Shown here piece after piece: positions 32,626-39,726 of a DNA stretch of 53,755 bases. Under the pieces are notes generated by a model. That model searched no databases and was not told the origin of the DNA. It was given only the letters and a program-made list of their open reading frames with translations. The first letter of the stretch is position 1; every line of letters begins with the position of its first letter. Source of the stretch: a virus; the IMG/VR virus record IMGVR_UViG_3300018412_000003, positions 1-53,755 of that record. One strand, 5' to 3'. A program made the position numbers and the translations under genes.

Positions 32626-33001
32626 ACGGGGTTTCAGATATCAATAGCGATTCGTCCCCGTAATGAATAGCGTTGTGAGTATTTAATTGTGTGGATATTA
32701 GAAACTCAGGATCGAATAAGATTGGGTTTCGATTTTTGACATCGTCGATCGTTATTGGGTTTATATGGTGTACAATAACCATCCCAACAATTTCCAAACC
32801 AGGAATACCTAGATCGCAACCATTATCTCTTACAATAACTCGTGTTCTGGCGATTTTCCATTCTTTAAGTTTATAAAACTGCTGGTTTAAATATCGATCG
32901 AAACCAAAAGTAGACGCTCCAAGTTCTCCGCCAAGTTTTAAATATCGGTAACGTTCTACAAGCGTTTCAAACTGTGTAAGTTCCGAATAACACTTATTCA
33001 T
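32591..33001 (-). CDS. HNH endonuclease of the packaging module (136 aa)
   Basis: Start taken as ATG 33001 (MNKCYSELTQFETLVERYRY). Contains RTRVIVRDNGCDLG, a VHHINPI HNH core and a late THNAIHYG, typical of the HNH proteins beside terminase in cos phages, which work with TerL for site-specific cutting. A GTG at 33028 is a possible alternative start. It ends inside the right 35-bp repeat. Confidence 0.85.
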   Translation of the reverse strand: MNKCYSELTQFETLVERYRYLKLGGELGASTFGFDRYLNQQFYKLKEWKIARTRVIVRDNGCDLGIPGLEIVGMVIVHHINPITIDDVKNRNPILFDPEFLISTQLNTHNAIHYGDESLLISETPLERSPNDTKLW

Positions 33002-33344
33002 CGTAATCGTTCGCTCCAGAAATACCACCGCTGTAACTTTTCATCGCATCAAGGGCATTCTTGTAAAGCTCTTCAACTCTCTGGGCAGATTGCAGTGATT
33101 CTGTTTTGGCTTCGATAAGCTCCATCTGTTTCCTCTTGAATTCGTAATCGAGTTTCTCTTTTGTTGATCCAAGTTTCAGATAGTGGGTGATGACTTGAGA
33201 GGAGGCTGTTCCATCGAGTAATTGCTTCTCTGCAAGTTCAACTGCCAAGGATACTAACTGATTCTCTCTTGCTTCTGGTGTTGCGGCGGGTCTCATAGTT
33301 CTGGTCGACCCTTTTGTGTTGTCTTTCGATTTACTCTTTTTCAC
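32994..33344 (-). CDS. Terminase small-subunit-like protein (116 aa)
   Basis: GTG start 33344 with AAAGGAGG. Basic N-terminal tail, then RPAATPEARENQLVSLAVELAEKQL split, TASSQVITHYLKLGSTKEKL and a helical C-terminus (SAQRVEELYKNALDAMKSY). I recognise this protein from upstream of HNH and terminase in gut phages. DNA-recognition role is inferred from position. Confidence 0.7.
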   Translation of the reverse strand: MKKSKSKDNTKGSTRTMRPAATPEARENQLVSLAVELAEKQLLDGTASSQVITHYLKLGSTKEKLDYEFKRKQMELIEAKTESLQSAQRVEELYKNALDAMKSYSGGISGANDYDE

Positions 33345-33380
33345 TTCTAGCCTCCTTTCTAGTAGATTTGGTGTGGTTTT

Positions 33381-33544
33381 ACTTACTGTCTGAAAAGTTC
33401 CGTGAGACTTTTAGTTCAGTCTTAACAGGTTGCGAGGCTGTGACGGATGGATGGTAAAATTTATTAATCAATAGGAGGCGATTAATGAAGCGACGTGTCG
33501 TGGAGATACGTAATGGCTCTCACGGAACTTTTCAGACAGTAAGT
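33381..33544. repeat. Perfect 27-bp inverted repeat with 110-bp spacer
   Basis: Arms at 33381-33407 (ACTTACTGTCTGAAAAGTTC start) and 33518-33544 are exact reverse complements. The right arm lies inside the small plus-strand ORF. Confidence 0.9.
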
Positions 33545-33607
33545 AATTGGTTTACATTGACTAAAAATCACCCCCGGGGAATTTTTGAGGACGAGAGCGA
33601 TGCATAG
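33485..33607 (+). CDS. Possible plus-strand small protein (40 aa)
   Basis: The only plausible plus-strand gene. ATG 33485 is preceded by a textbook ribosome site (AGGAGG, 7 nt) and reads MKRRVVEIRNGSHGTFQTVS then NWFTLTKNHPRG and an acidic end. A TAAAAT box lies upstream (about 33457) without a clear -35. The frame crosses one arm of the 27-bp inverted repeat. May be real or chance within a structured region. Confidence 0.4.
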   Translation: MKRRVVEIRNGSHGTFQTVSNWFTLTKNHPRGIFEDESDA

Positions 33608-33783
33608 GGGGTGCTGTTTTTGCAGAGACCCCCCTTATGTCTAGTCGTTCATGCAATATTAACATGACACTAAAAAGATTGAACGACTTAATAAACATGA
33701 CTTTTAGAACTTTTAAATAATAAACACCCCTATGATTTATAAAAAAAGTTTTTAAAACTTAGTTGATTGATTCGAACAAACAG

Positions 33784-34035
33784 TTATGAAGCTTTCGTTT
33801 CATCAATACAAACTTTTCTATAGCGATCCATAAAGTCTAACTCAATGATTTCATCGATCGCTCTCTCAATCTCCAAAGCATTCTCTTCATCAGATAGTTG
33901 ATCAGCAGTTCGAGCAATCCTTGCAAGATAGGAGCAAGAGTTATAACCTTTAGTTAGATCAAACATATACCAAGAATCGAATTGTTCAAATGGATCATAA
34001 GGATTATCAGTAGTTGTTAATGCACATCGTTTCAT
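33784..34035 (-). CDS. Conserved small protein accompanying the RNAP-like gene (83 aa)
   Basis: ATG 34035 with AAAGGAG. MKRCALTTTDNPYDPFEQFD, WYMFDLTKGYNSCSYLARIA and EIERAIDEIIELDFMDRYRK form a pattern I know from the same position in related phages. No enzyme motif; might be a structural or regulatory partner. It is the last gene before the structured non-coding region. Confidence 0.8.
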   Translation of the reverse strand: MKRCALTTTDNPYDPFEQFDSWYMFDLTKGYNSCSYLARIARTADQLSDEENALEIERAIDEIIELDFMDRYRKVCIDETKAS

Positions 34036-34048
34036 AGTCTTACTCCTT

Positions 34049-36835
34049 TCATTGATTAAGATACTTAAACACTGTCGATACAGACTTACCTAATCGTGAA
34101 GCTATCTGTTCATTAGTGTAACCACTTTGTTGCATAGCTTTGATACGACTAATAGAAGCGGGGGATAGTTCAGTGGTAGCTCTGGGTAGTGCTCTCTCCT
34201 TAAACTTATCCTCATCAGCATAACGTAGTAACTGAGCTAACTTATTATCAGTGATAGCGCCAGCTTGTATGGCTTCCCATTCTTTATCTGAGAAGACTAT
34301 CTTATCTGCCTTGCTATTCAATCCGACAGCTGCTCGTGCATCCTCCATAGCCTGCTGATATATCTTCTTAGATTCTTTCTTATCTTTGACCAGCTCAGGA
34401 TATTCCTGCTTCTTAGCTTTAAGGACTCCATTAGCAATTATCCTAGCCTGTCTTTCTTTGGGAGCATTCATTGCAGCGATATTAAGTCTAGCATTTAACG
34501 CTTGAACTTCATTGTCATATTTTATACGGGCTTCTTTAGAATATGTTAAGTTACCTGTAGACTTATATAATTTCCTAGCTTCATTCGCTAAAGCTTTCAT
34601 CTTATTTGCATAGTCAGCATATGCATCTTCTTCTAAAGTTCCAGAAGATAAAGACTTAACATCATCAACTGCTAATACCAATTTAACTTTAGACTTAGCT
34701 TTGATCATATTTCCAGTCTCGACGCTTTTACCTGTAGCTTTATCTTTAACAATTTCTTTATATTCTCTACCAGAAGTCTTATATGTCACAACACCTGTAT
34801 CTGGATCAATAACGCCGCTACCTTTACGCTCATCAACGTCAACGGTTTGCTTTCTACGAGAGAGTAACGTAGACGCACCATATTTTTCCTTACCATTTTC
34901 GTCATACTGTAACTGATATTCTTTCTTAAGTTCTTTGATACGATTAACCTTTTCGGATTCTTTATAATCCAATTTATGTTTCTCAGCATCAATAACGACC
35001 ATACTATGCTTGATAGCTCTCGTTAACTTCTCATCAGAAGCGCCCCTTAAAGTCATATCAGTAATAAGATTTGATACGATACCCATTTCTCTTTGAGTGT
35101 TCTCTTTAGTCATGACTTTAGATAAAATTTTCTTACCGTTGTACAGTGGAGTCTTATCATCAGGACCTTTCTTCACATATAAAGTGTCTTCAGTCTTGGG
35201 TGGGAATGCTGTCTTTCCATCAAAGTCTATAAGCCCAGATAATCGAGCTTTAGATTTAACATGAACCTTTGATGATTCTGGAATAACAATTACTTGATCG
35301 CCATCGAAGTCGGCTCCAGATAATCTTTCAGCAACGTTTGGGTGTATACCAACAGCGTCTTTAACGTTGGTTCCAAGAACTCTTCTGCCTTGAGCATTCT
35401 TATTGTTAACTGTTAATTGCGGGATCTCAAATATACCACCATGAGGATATCGAACAAGAGATACCTTTTCACCATCTTTAAAGTTTGGCGCGTAGATTTC
35501 CTTATCAGATATACCGGTCAAGGGTAATATAACCTGAGTTTTCTGTCTTGGTAGTGCAGCCGCTTTAAGATGAACAGCTTTACTTTCACAGTTACCAGCA
35601 AAATCTAATAAGAGTTTTTTCTTAATAGTCGGATTGGTTAAAGAGTTCAACTCATCTAAATATGCTCGAGCATCGGCATATGTTAGATTCAACTGTTTAT
35701 TGATTAGCTGCATTGGTTGTTTAGATAAGAACTGAGAAGATAAGTTTTCAGACATCTTATCCCAGTCACCTTCTTCTTTCAACTTGTTGATAGCTGAAAG
35801 TTTTTCTTTACCATCTTTGTCAATATAGGTACTCTGACCTTGAGCCTTAATATACGCTCCAAAAGGGTTCGACTTATCAGATTTAACTTCTTTCAAAGTA
35901 TCTAGCTTAGGCGTTCCAGACTTCTTATTTGTGTTAAATACGATATCAACGCCATCCGGCATATCATCGGAATATAAAGCCATACCCTTAAGGTAATGAG
36001 TGCCGTCAACTAATATACGAACCTGAGCATAACTAGATGTTCCAAGATCTAAATCTTTAACACCTCGCCTTAACTCAATAGTTCCATCTTTAGCAGCGCC
36101 ACCTTGATCTCCATATCTAACATGAATTCTTTTAGAATCAACACTAGCTGGATATTTCTTTTGACTAAAGGTGTCACCACCATCTTTGGAATGATAGTCA
36201 CCAACAGACTGAACGGTTTCCATCTTCGCATAAGCATCGGCATACGGAACATGACTCTTAGCTAATATAGCTGTGTTGGACTGCCTACCAGGTTTAGACA
36301 TATCTGGTATTCCAACTTTATAAACATTATAACCTTCCGTCTCGAGGGTAAATAACGCTTCTTTAAGAGTTAATTTAGATACACCAAGAACTCTTTCAAC
36401 ACCTGCACCAACTTCAAGCATGTCACCCTTCTTCTCGAGTTCTTTCTTGAGAATCTCAGCAGTTACTTTAGCTTTATTCTTATTAGCTGCGGTATTATCG
36501 TTCAATAAAGATCTTACAGATGAGTCATTTTTAAAACCCATAATCTGAGATATCTCTTGTAAACTCTTACCGTCAGCTCTCAAAGATTTAGCTCGATCTC
36601 TTTGTAATTCGCGTCGCTCATGATTGGCAACTCTCAACTGCATTCTTAAATCGGTTGTCGACATACCTAAAATATCAGCTAAATCTTTTTGAGAAATACC
36701 ATTCTTAGAAAGTTCTTCAACTCGACTAAGAAAGTCTCCACTATGTTGATATGGATTCTTACCAGACCCCCAAGGATATCGGCCTGAATGTTTCTTAGTT
36801 CCAACATGTTCTAACTCATCATCGAAATAATACAT
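34049..36835 (-). CDS. RNA-polymerase-like two-barrel protein (DFDGD motif) with HTH domains and HSGRYPWGSG tag (928 aa)
   Basis: N-terminus LEHVGTKKHSGRYPWGSG (8-25) resembles the tags of virion proteins. Two HTH motifs follow (ISQKDLADILGMSTTDL, 47-63; SLQEISQIMGFKNDSSV, 91-107), and another is at the C-terminus (TNEQIASRLGKSVSTVFKYL). The core has YLKGMALYSDDMPDG (281-295), VSLVRYPHGGIFEIP (458-472) and LSGADFDGDQVIVIP (505-519), then IKHSMVVIDAEKHKLDY (608-624). These match, in order, the first barrel, the RNP-like strand, the DxDGD metal site and the following helix (lAxxHSxAVDxxKxG) of RDR/YonO-type two-barrel RNA polymerases. I infer a single-chain DNA-dependent RNA polymerase, possibly carried in the virion. 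Its stop lies 13 bp before the 83-aa gene. Confidence 0.75.
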   Translation of the reverse strand: MYYFDDELEHVGTKKHSGRYPWGSGKNPYQHSGDFLSRVEELSKNGISQKDLADILGMSTTDLRMQLRVANHERRELQRDRAKSLRADGKSLQEISQIMGFKNDSSVRSLLNDNTAANKNKAKVTAEILKKELEKKGDMLEVGAGVERVLGVSKLTLKEALFTLETEGYNVYKVGIPDMSKPGRQSNTAILAKSHVPYADAYAKMETVQSVGDYHSKDGGDTFSQKKYPASVDSKRIHVRYGDQGGAAKDGTIELRRGVKDLDLGTSSYAQVRILVDGTHYLKGMALYSDDMPDGVDIVFNTNKKSGTPKLDTLKEVKSDKSNPFGAYIKAQGQSTYIDKDGKEKLSAINKLKEEGDWDKMSENLSSQFLSKQPMQLINKQLNLTYADARAYLDELNSLTNPTIKKKLLLDFAGNCESKAVHLKAAALPRQKTQVILPLTGISDKEIYAPNFKDGEKVSLVRYPHGGIFEIPQLTVNNKNAQGRRVLGTNVKDAVGIHPNVAERLSGADFDGDQVIVIPESSKVHVKSKARLSGLIDFDGKTAFPPKTEDTLYVKKGPDDKTPLYNGKKILSKVMTKENTQREMGIVSNLITDMTLRGASDEKLTRAIKHSMVVIDAEKHKLDYKESEKVNRIKELKKEYQLQYDENGKEKYGASTLLSRRKQTVDVDERKGSGVIDPDTGVVTYKTSGREYKEIVKDKATGKSVETGNMIKAKSKVKLVLAVDDVKSLSSGTLEEDAYADYANKMKALANEARKLYKSTGNLTYSKEARIKYDNEVQALNARLNIAAMNAPKERQARIIANGVLKAKKQEYPELVKDKKESKKIYQQAMEDARAAVGLNSKADKIVFSDKEWEAIQAGAITDNKLAQLLRYADEDKFKERALPRATTELSPASISRIKAMQQSGYTNEQIASRLGKSVSTVFKYLNQ

Positions 36836-37398
36836 TAAGCCATACCCTCCTCAATCTTTATTTTGGTAATGATTTTATCAAACGTAACCATTTTATCAAT
36901 CACATAACGAATATCATCCTCATCAGGATTATGAATCAGAATATCATCATTCTGGTAAATACGTAATTCGATATTAATATCTTTTGGATCGATCACATAC
37001 TCCAAACAGAATAACGCGGTATAAACTTCAAGCTGTTCCATATGTCCTGGAATAACTCCGGTTTTCAGATCATGAATTCTCAAAGTATTATTAGCAAAGG
37101 TTATAGCGTCAGCTGTTCCGAAACAATTGTCTGAGAAATATAAGGTTTGTTCTGGAATCATATGAAAACCTATAGCGTCATTTACATAAGCATTTAAAGT
37201 CTTCTTGGATTTTGGTAACTTCTGTTTCAAAGAAATACATCGAGCCGCAAAGTCATGAAGCTCAGTTCCTTTTCGACTTGCCAAGAATCTTAAATATGAA
37301 TCTGCAACTTTATTTTCGTCATAATTTATCCAGTGATATTTACTCGCTCCAAGAAAAGCGTGACTACCCTCAAGATTGAAATGCTTGTTGAAGATCAT
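36835..37398 (-). CDS. Cas4/RecB-like PD-(D/E)XK nuclease (187 aa)
   Basis: Start ATG 37398 (AGGAGG 6 nt upstream); a longer frame to 37497 lacks a ribosome site. GTELHDFAARCI (G-x-x-x-H), FGTADAITF, LRIHDLKTGVIPG (D-x-K catalytic pair) and MEQLEVYTALF (QxxxY) make up a RecB/Cas4-type nuclease core. Cys residues for an Fe-S cluster are not obvious. Probably DNA processing in recombination or host DNA degradation. Overlaps both neighbours. Confidence 0.88.
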   Translation of the reverse strand: MIFNKHFNLEGSHAFLGASKYHWINYDENKVADSYLRFLASRKGTELHDFAARCISLKQKLPKSKKTLNAYVNDAIGFHMIPEQTLYFSDNCFGTADAITFANNTLRIHDLKTGVIPGHMEQLEVYTALFCLEYVIDPKDINIELRIYQNDDILIHNPDEDDIRYVIDKMVTFDKIITKIKIEEGMA

Positions 37399-37675
37399 GG
37401 AGCACCTCCTCTTTATTGTTTGGATCGATGAATCTAGAGAAGGACATCTTATCCATGATGTCAACGTAATATTTTTGGTTCGGTTGTCTTTTAGCACCTT
37501 TCGATTTCTTACATTCCAAAGTCGCCCATTTATTTTTGTACAAAATCAAGAGATCGGGTATTCCTTGAATATGACCTGAATCTAATTTTGTTACAATACA
37601 ACCTTCAAACATTTGTTTTAACTCTTTGATGAGTTTTGATTGAAAGTTTTTCTCCAACACTTTATTACCTCGCAT
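37370..37675 (-). CDS. VRR-NUC-type endonuclease (101 aa)
   Basis: Start ATG 37675 (GGAGG upstream). FQSKLIKELKQMF, VTKLDSGHIQGIPDLLIL and WATLECKKSKGAKRQPNQ give the E...D...E-x-K catalytic pattern of the small phage VRR-NUC nucleases. Structure-specific DNA nuclease, perhaps for replication intermediates. First gene of the operon behind promoter-like element l. Confidence 0.88.
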   Translation of the reverse strand: MRGNKVLEKNFQSKLIKELKQMFEGCIVTKLDSGHIQGIPDLLILYKNKWATLECKKSKGAKRQPNQKYYVDIMDKMSFSRFIDPNNKEEVLHDLQQAFQS

Positions 37676-37755
37676 AGATAAATCCTCCACATAAAGTTTA
37701 AAAAGTTTAGAGAGTGATACTAGTAACTTCTAAAAAAGTTCACATTCTATCCTCC

Positions 37756-37784
37756 CTCTATAAAAGGGCGTGTTTTTTTCGCGT
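37756..37784 (-). promoter_or_regulatory. 29-bp promoter-like element (copy l, diverged)
   Basis: ACGCGAA and ACA conserved; the downstream half is TTTTATAGAGG instead of TTATATGAAG. It lies upstream of the nuclease/RNAP-like/structural genes, about 80 nt before the first start. Confidence 0.55.
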
Positions 37785-37800
37785 GGCTGATTTTAGACTA

Positions 37801-37825
37801 AAAAGAAAAGAGTCTTTTACGACTC
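37801..37825 (-). terminator. Intrinsic terminator; stop codon in its loop
   Basis: GAGTC-GTAAAA-GACTC followed by TTTTCTTTTT on the minus strand; loop TAA is the stop of the 98-aa gene. Confidence 0.75.
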
Positions 37826-38113
37826 CATCTTCTTTGATATAAAAATTTGATTGTTCACTTTTTCAAACTTTAACTTATCAAAAGTTTTTGTAAGCTCTTG
37901 AATCATTACATCAATGTCTACAACAGAGTTTCTTACCGATACTTTAACATCGTCGCCAATATATCTATAGCTTACGCCTTCCCAATATTTGGAACGTATG
38001 TACACTTTAGTTATTACCAGCGATATTAATTCAGCGCCAATTATTCTGTCAAAAGACATCTCATAAAAATATTTCTTCACAAACTGCTTTTTGATTTCTT
38101 TTAAATTTTTCAT
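37817..38113 (-). CDS. Hypothetical protein in a cassette unit (98 aa)
   Basis: Start ATG 38113 (TACGTGGAGGTACGAAT leader); a longer frame to 38299 would run through the promoter-like element. Helical N-terminus (KNLKEIKKQFVKKYF) and a beta-rich middle (VSYRYIGDDVKVSVRNSV). The C-terminus VNNQIFISKK faintly resembles the 90-aa protein at 3903-4175. Same promoter-gene-terminator architecture as the 1-5.4 kb genes. Unknown function. Confidence 0.7.
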   Translation of the reverse strand: MKNLKEIKKQFVKKYFYEMSFDRIIGAELISLVITKVYIRSKYWEGVSYRYIGDDVKVSVRNSVVDIDVMIQELTKTFDKLKFEKVNNQIFISKKMES

Positions 38114-38136
38114 ATTCGTACCTCCACGTACTTTTA

Positions 38137-38165
38137 TTTCATATAACGCTTTGTATTTTTCGCGT
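38137..38165 (-). promoter_or_regulatory. 29-bp promoter-like element (copy j)
   Basis: ACGCGAA, ACA, TTATATGAAA; 23 nt before ATG 38113. Confidence 0.72.
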
Positions 38166-38276
38166 ATGTAAAAGTCCACAAAATCACCATTAATCTGACA
38201 AAAATTCAAAAAGAAAATACTTTGCAAAATTTGACGACCGATTCGTACAAAAAATTGCCAAAAATCACTCGTGGCC

Positions 38277-38537
38277 AAAAACCCACTTTTGTTTGCCATT
38301 CTTTATATATATTATTAACTTTTCTCTCACATTAGTGTAAAAGAAAAGTGGGTTTTTGACCAAGGCCCTTCAAACGGCTCTAATAAGCCAAAGTTCGTGG
38401 CCACTTTTGATTTTAAAAGTGGGCAAATGCCCACTTTTTTTGGCCATTTCGCGAATTTTTTCGATTTTTTCATCAATTTTTACTCCAAATTTCATCAATT
38501 TTTGTCTCTGCCCACTTTTGCATTTTTAAAAGTGGGC
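38277..38537. other. Repeat-rich, AT-rich intergenic region (candidate replication origin or control region)
   Basis: The 450 bp between 38114 and 38564 holds no convincing gene. AAAAGTGGG or its complement CCCACTTTT occurs six times: 14-bp perfect inverted arms 38277-38290 and 38344-38357 around a TATATATATTATTAA tract; an 11-bp hairpin AAAAGTGGGCA/TGCCCACTTTT (38415-38438) followed on the plus strand by TTTT; and a 10-bp hairpin 38510-38537. TTTCATCAATTTTT occurs twice as a direct repeat (about 38467 and 38490). Confidence 0.6.
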
Positions 38538-38564
38538 AGAAAATTGACCATTTTTACTACTTTT

Positions 38565-38810
38565 TCACAAAATTGTCCCTGTAACAATTATATCACAAAA
38601 CTCCAAATCATGCTCCAAATCACGCCCTTTTATCAATAATTCGACCTTATCCACCGACATTTGTAAACCTTCCGTATTAGATACTTCCATCGATATTAAA
38701 GACTTTACGAACGCAAATTTAGTCATCACATCAACATCGTATGGTCCGAAATGTACACGAATGGTAAATGACTTATCAGGTGATAAATCAACTTCCAGCC
38801 ACTCTCTCAT
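38565..38810 (-). CDS. Hypothetical protein (81 aa)
   Basis: Start ATG 38810, whose ATGA overlaps the stop of the preceding membrane ORF. Beta-rich (FTIRVHFGPYDVDVMTKF, VELLIKGRDLEHDLEF). Not recognised; the last gene before the repeat-rich intergenic region. Confidence 0.65.
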   Translation of the reverse strand: MREWLEVDLSPDKSFTIRVHFGPYDVDVMTKFAFVKSLISMEVSNTEGLQMSVDKVELLIKGRDLEHDLEFCDIIVTGTIL

Positions 38811-38911
38811 AGTGCTCCATACAATCCAAATAACATCCCGAGTCCGAAACAAAATCCAGTAGCATAAACCAACCAACCAATCCCCACCAATATCTTTGTT
38901 CTAGTCGTCAT
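38807..38911 (-). CDS. Tiny membrane protein (34 aa)
   Basis: ATG 38911 behind GCGAGGAATTTACT and overlapping the preceding stop by ATGA. MTTRTKILVGIGWLV then a GF/GL-rich hydrophobic helix (FGLGMLFGLYGAL). Its first 15 codons are nearly the same as the tiny ORF at 39204-39251. Unknown function. Confidence 0.6.
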   Translation of the reverse strand: MTTRTKILVGIGWLVYATGFCFGLGMLFGLYGAL

Positions 38912-39207
38912 AGTAAATTCCTCGCTTTCCTAATTTTATTGTTAAGATTACAGACGTTTGGCTGCATCTTAAAATACTCTCTCATCTTCGGCCTGTTGTA
39001 TACACCATCAAAATGTTTCACATCCTTCCCAATATAGTAGTTGTCAAACAGTTCATAAAAAGCATCCTCTATTGGTTTCATCATTGTATATGAAAAGCTT
39101 TCAAACGCATCTGCGAAACATTCCCAAAGAGCCTTTGTCGATTCATAGCAATCTTGAAGAATAATACTCGCCTCATGAGAATAACCCATTAACTCGAATC
39201 TATTCAC
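38908..39207 (-). CDS. Hypothetical protein (99 aa)
   Basis: Start chosen as GTG 39207, which overlaps the TGA of the 15-aa ORF (GTGA), matching the coupling in its neighbours; TTG 39216 and ATG 39189 are alternatives. Helical, aromatic (MNRFELMGYSHEASIILQD; MKPIEDAFYELFDNYY). Not recognised. Confidence 0.6.
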   Translation of the reverse strand: MNRFELMGYSHEASIILQDCYESTKALWECFADAFESFSYTMMKPIEDAFYELFDNYYIGKDVKHFDGVYNRPKMREYFKMQPNVCNLNNKIRKARNLL

Positions 39208-39251
39208 AACAACCAACCAATCCCAATCAATACTTTTGTTCTAGTCATCAT
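39204..39251 (-). CDS. Truncated paralogue of the tiny membrane protein (15 aa, possible leader ORF)
   Basis: MMTRTKVLIGIGWLL, then stop. The DNA parallels the start of the gene at 38807-38911 over about 45 bases. GAGGAGG ribosome site upstream; its TGA overlaps the GTG of the next gene. Possibly a coupling peptide left by partial duplication. Confidence 0.45.
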   Translation of the reverse strand: MMTRTKVLIGIGWLL

Positions 39252-39378
39252 CCTTTTCAGCCTCCTCGAAATGACTCTCATTACAACGACTTCTCAAGAC
39301 ATTACAATCATCACAAGGAGATTCGTAGGCGCACTTCTTTTCATGTATACAACAACCACAAGTTTCCACACTATACAT
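39241..39378 (-). CDS. Cysteine-rich mini-protein (45 aa)
   Basis: ATG 39378 behind GAGGTAACTG. Seven cysteines in 45 residues: VETCGCCIHEKKC, CDDCNVLRSRC. Likely binds zinc. Part of the chain of tiny genes. Unknown function. Confidence 0.6.
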   Translation of the reverse strand: MYSVETCGCCIHEKKCAYESPCDDCNVLRSRCNESHFEEAEKDDD

Positions 39379-39386
39379 CAGTTACC

Positions 39387-39476
39387 TCACTTCAACAAAT
39401 ATCGAACGATCAAAACAACGCCCCAGATACCACCAGTAGCAAATACCAAAAATGTATGTAACAATACTTTACCCAT
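39387..39476 (-). CDS. Tiny membrane protein (29 aa)
   Basis: ATG 39476 behind GGAGGAATTCATA. One helix: MGKVLLHTFLVFATGGIWGV then VLIVRYLLK. Its start overlaps the stop of the upstream ORF (TAATG). The tail pattern resembles small superinfection-immunity-type helices; unproven. Confidence 0.55.
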   Translation of the reverse strand: MGKVLLHTFLVFATGGIWGVVLIVRYLLK

Positions 39477-39592
39477 TATGAATTCCTCCTTTTCTTTTCA
39501 TCAGAATAATCCTCAAGCAAATCTACAATGCCAAATCCAATCATAGAAATACCTATACCACCAAACAACACCGTCCAAGCTGCTTCCATCAT
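39476..39592 (-). CDS. Tiny membrane protein (38 aa)
   Basis: ATG 39592 (ATGATG), overlapping the stop of the upstream ORF by ATGA. WTVLFGGIGISMIGFGIV helix and a charged end. Unknown. Confidence 0.55.
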   Translation of the reverse strand: MMEAAWTVLFGGIGISMIGFGIVDLLEDYSDEKKRRNS

Positions 39593-39726
39593 TTCTTTTT
39601 ACTCTTTCTATAGAATTCTAAAAGGGTCTGAGTAACCATCCCAATAAATAACCCGGTAATGATTACTATGATGATAGTTCCACAAACAAAGAATACGGAC
39701 GAGAAAATATCACTCAACAAACTCAT
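39589..39726 (-). CDS. Small membrane protein (45 aa)
   Basis: ATG 39726 overlaps the stop of its upstream neighbour (ATGA). SVFFVCGTIIIVIITGLFIG helix, then a basic tail KSKKK. Unknown. Confidence 0.6.
   Translation of the reverse strand: MSLLSDIFSSVFFVCGTIIIVIITGLFIGMVTQTLLEFYRKSKKK

Larger units (their letters stand above)
33345..33783. other. Non-coding, structure-rich region upstream of the terminase genes (candidate packaging site)
   Basis: About 440 bp. Contains a perfect 27-bp inverted repeat (33381-33407 and 33518-33544), G/C-rich arms CACCCCC (near 33566), GGGGGTG (33607-33613) and ACCCCCC (near 33628-33634) able to form two exclusive hairpins, and a 9-bp inverted repeat AGTCGTTCA/TGAACGACT (33643-33651, 33680-33688). 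The AT-rich tail leads to the 83-aa gene. A cos or pac site is expected near here. Confidence 0.55.

Noticed and set aside
37399-37497. Longer start for the Cas4-like nuclease
   Set aside because: The extra 33 codons lie inside the VRR-NUC gene without a ribosome site, while ATG 37398 has AGGAGG at ideal distance and begins the conserved part.
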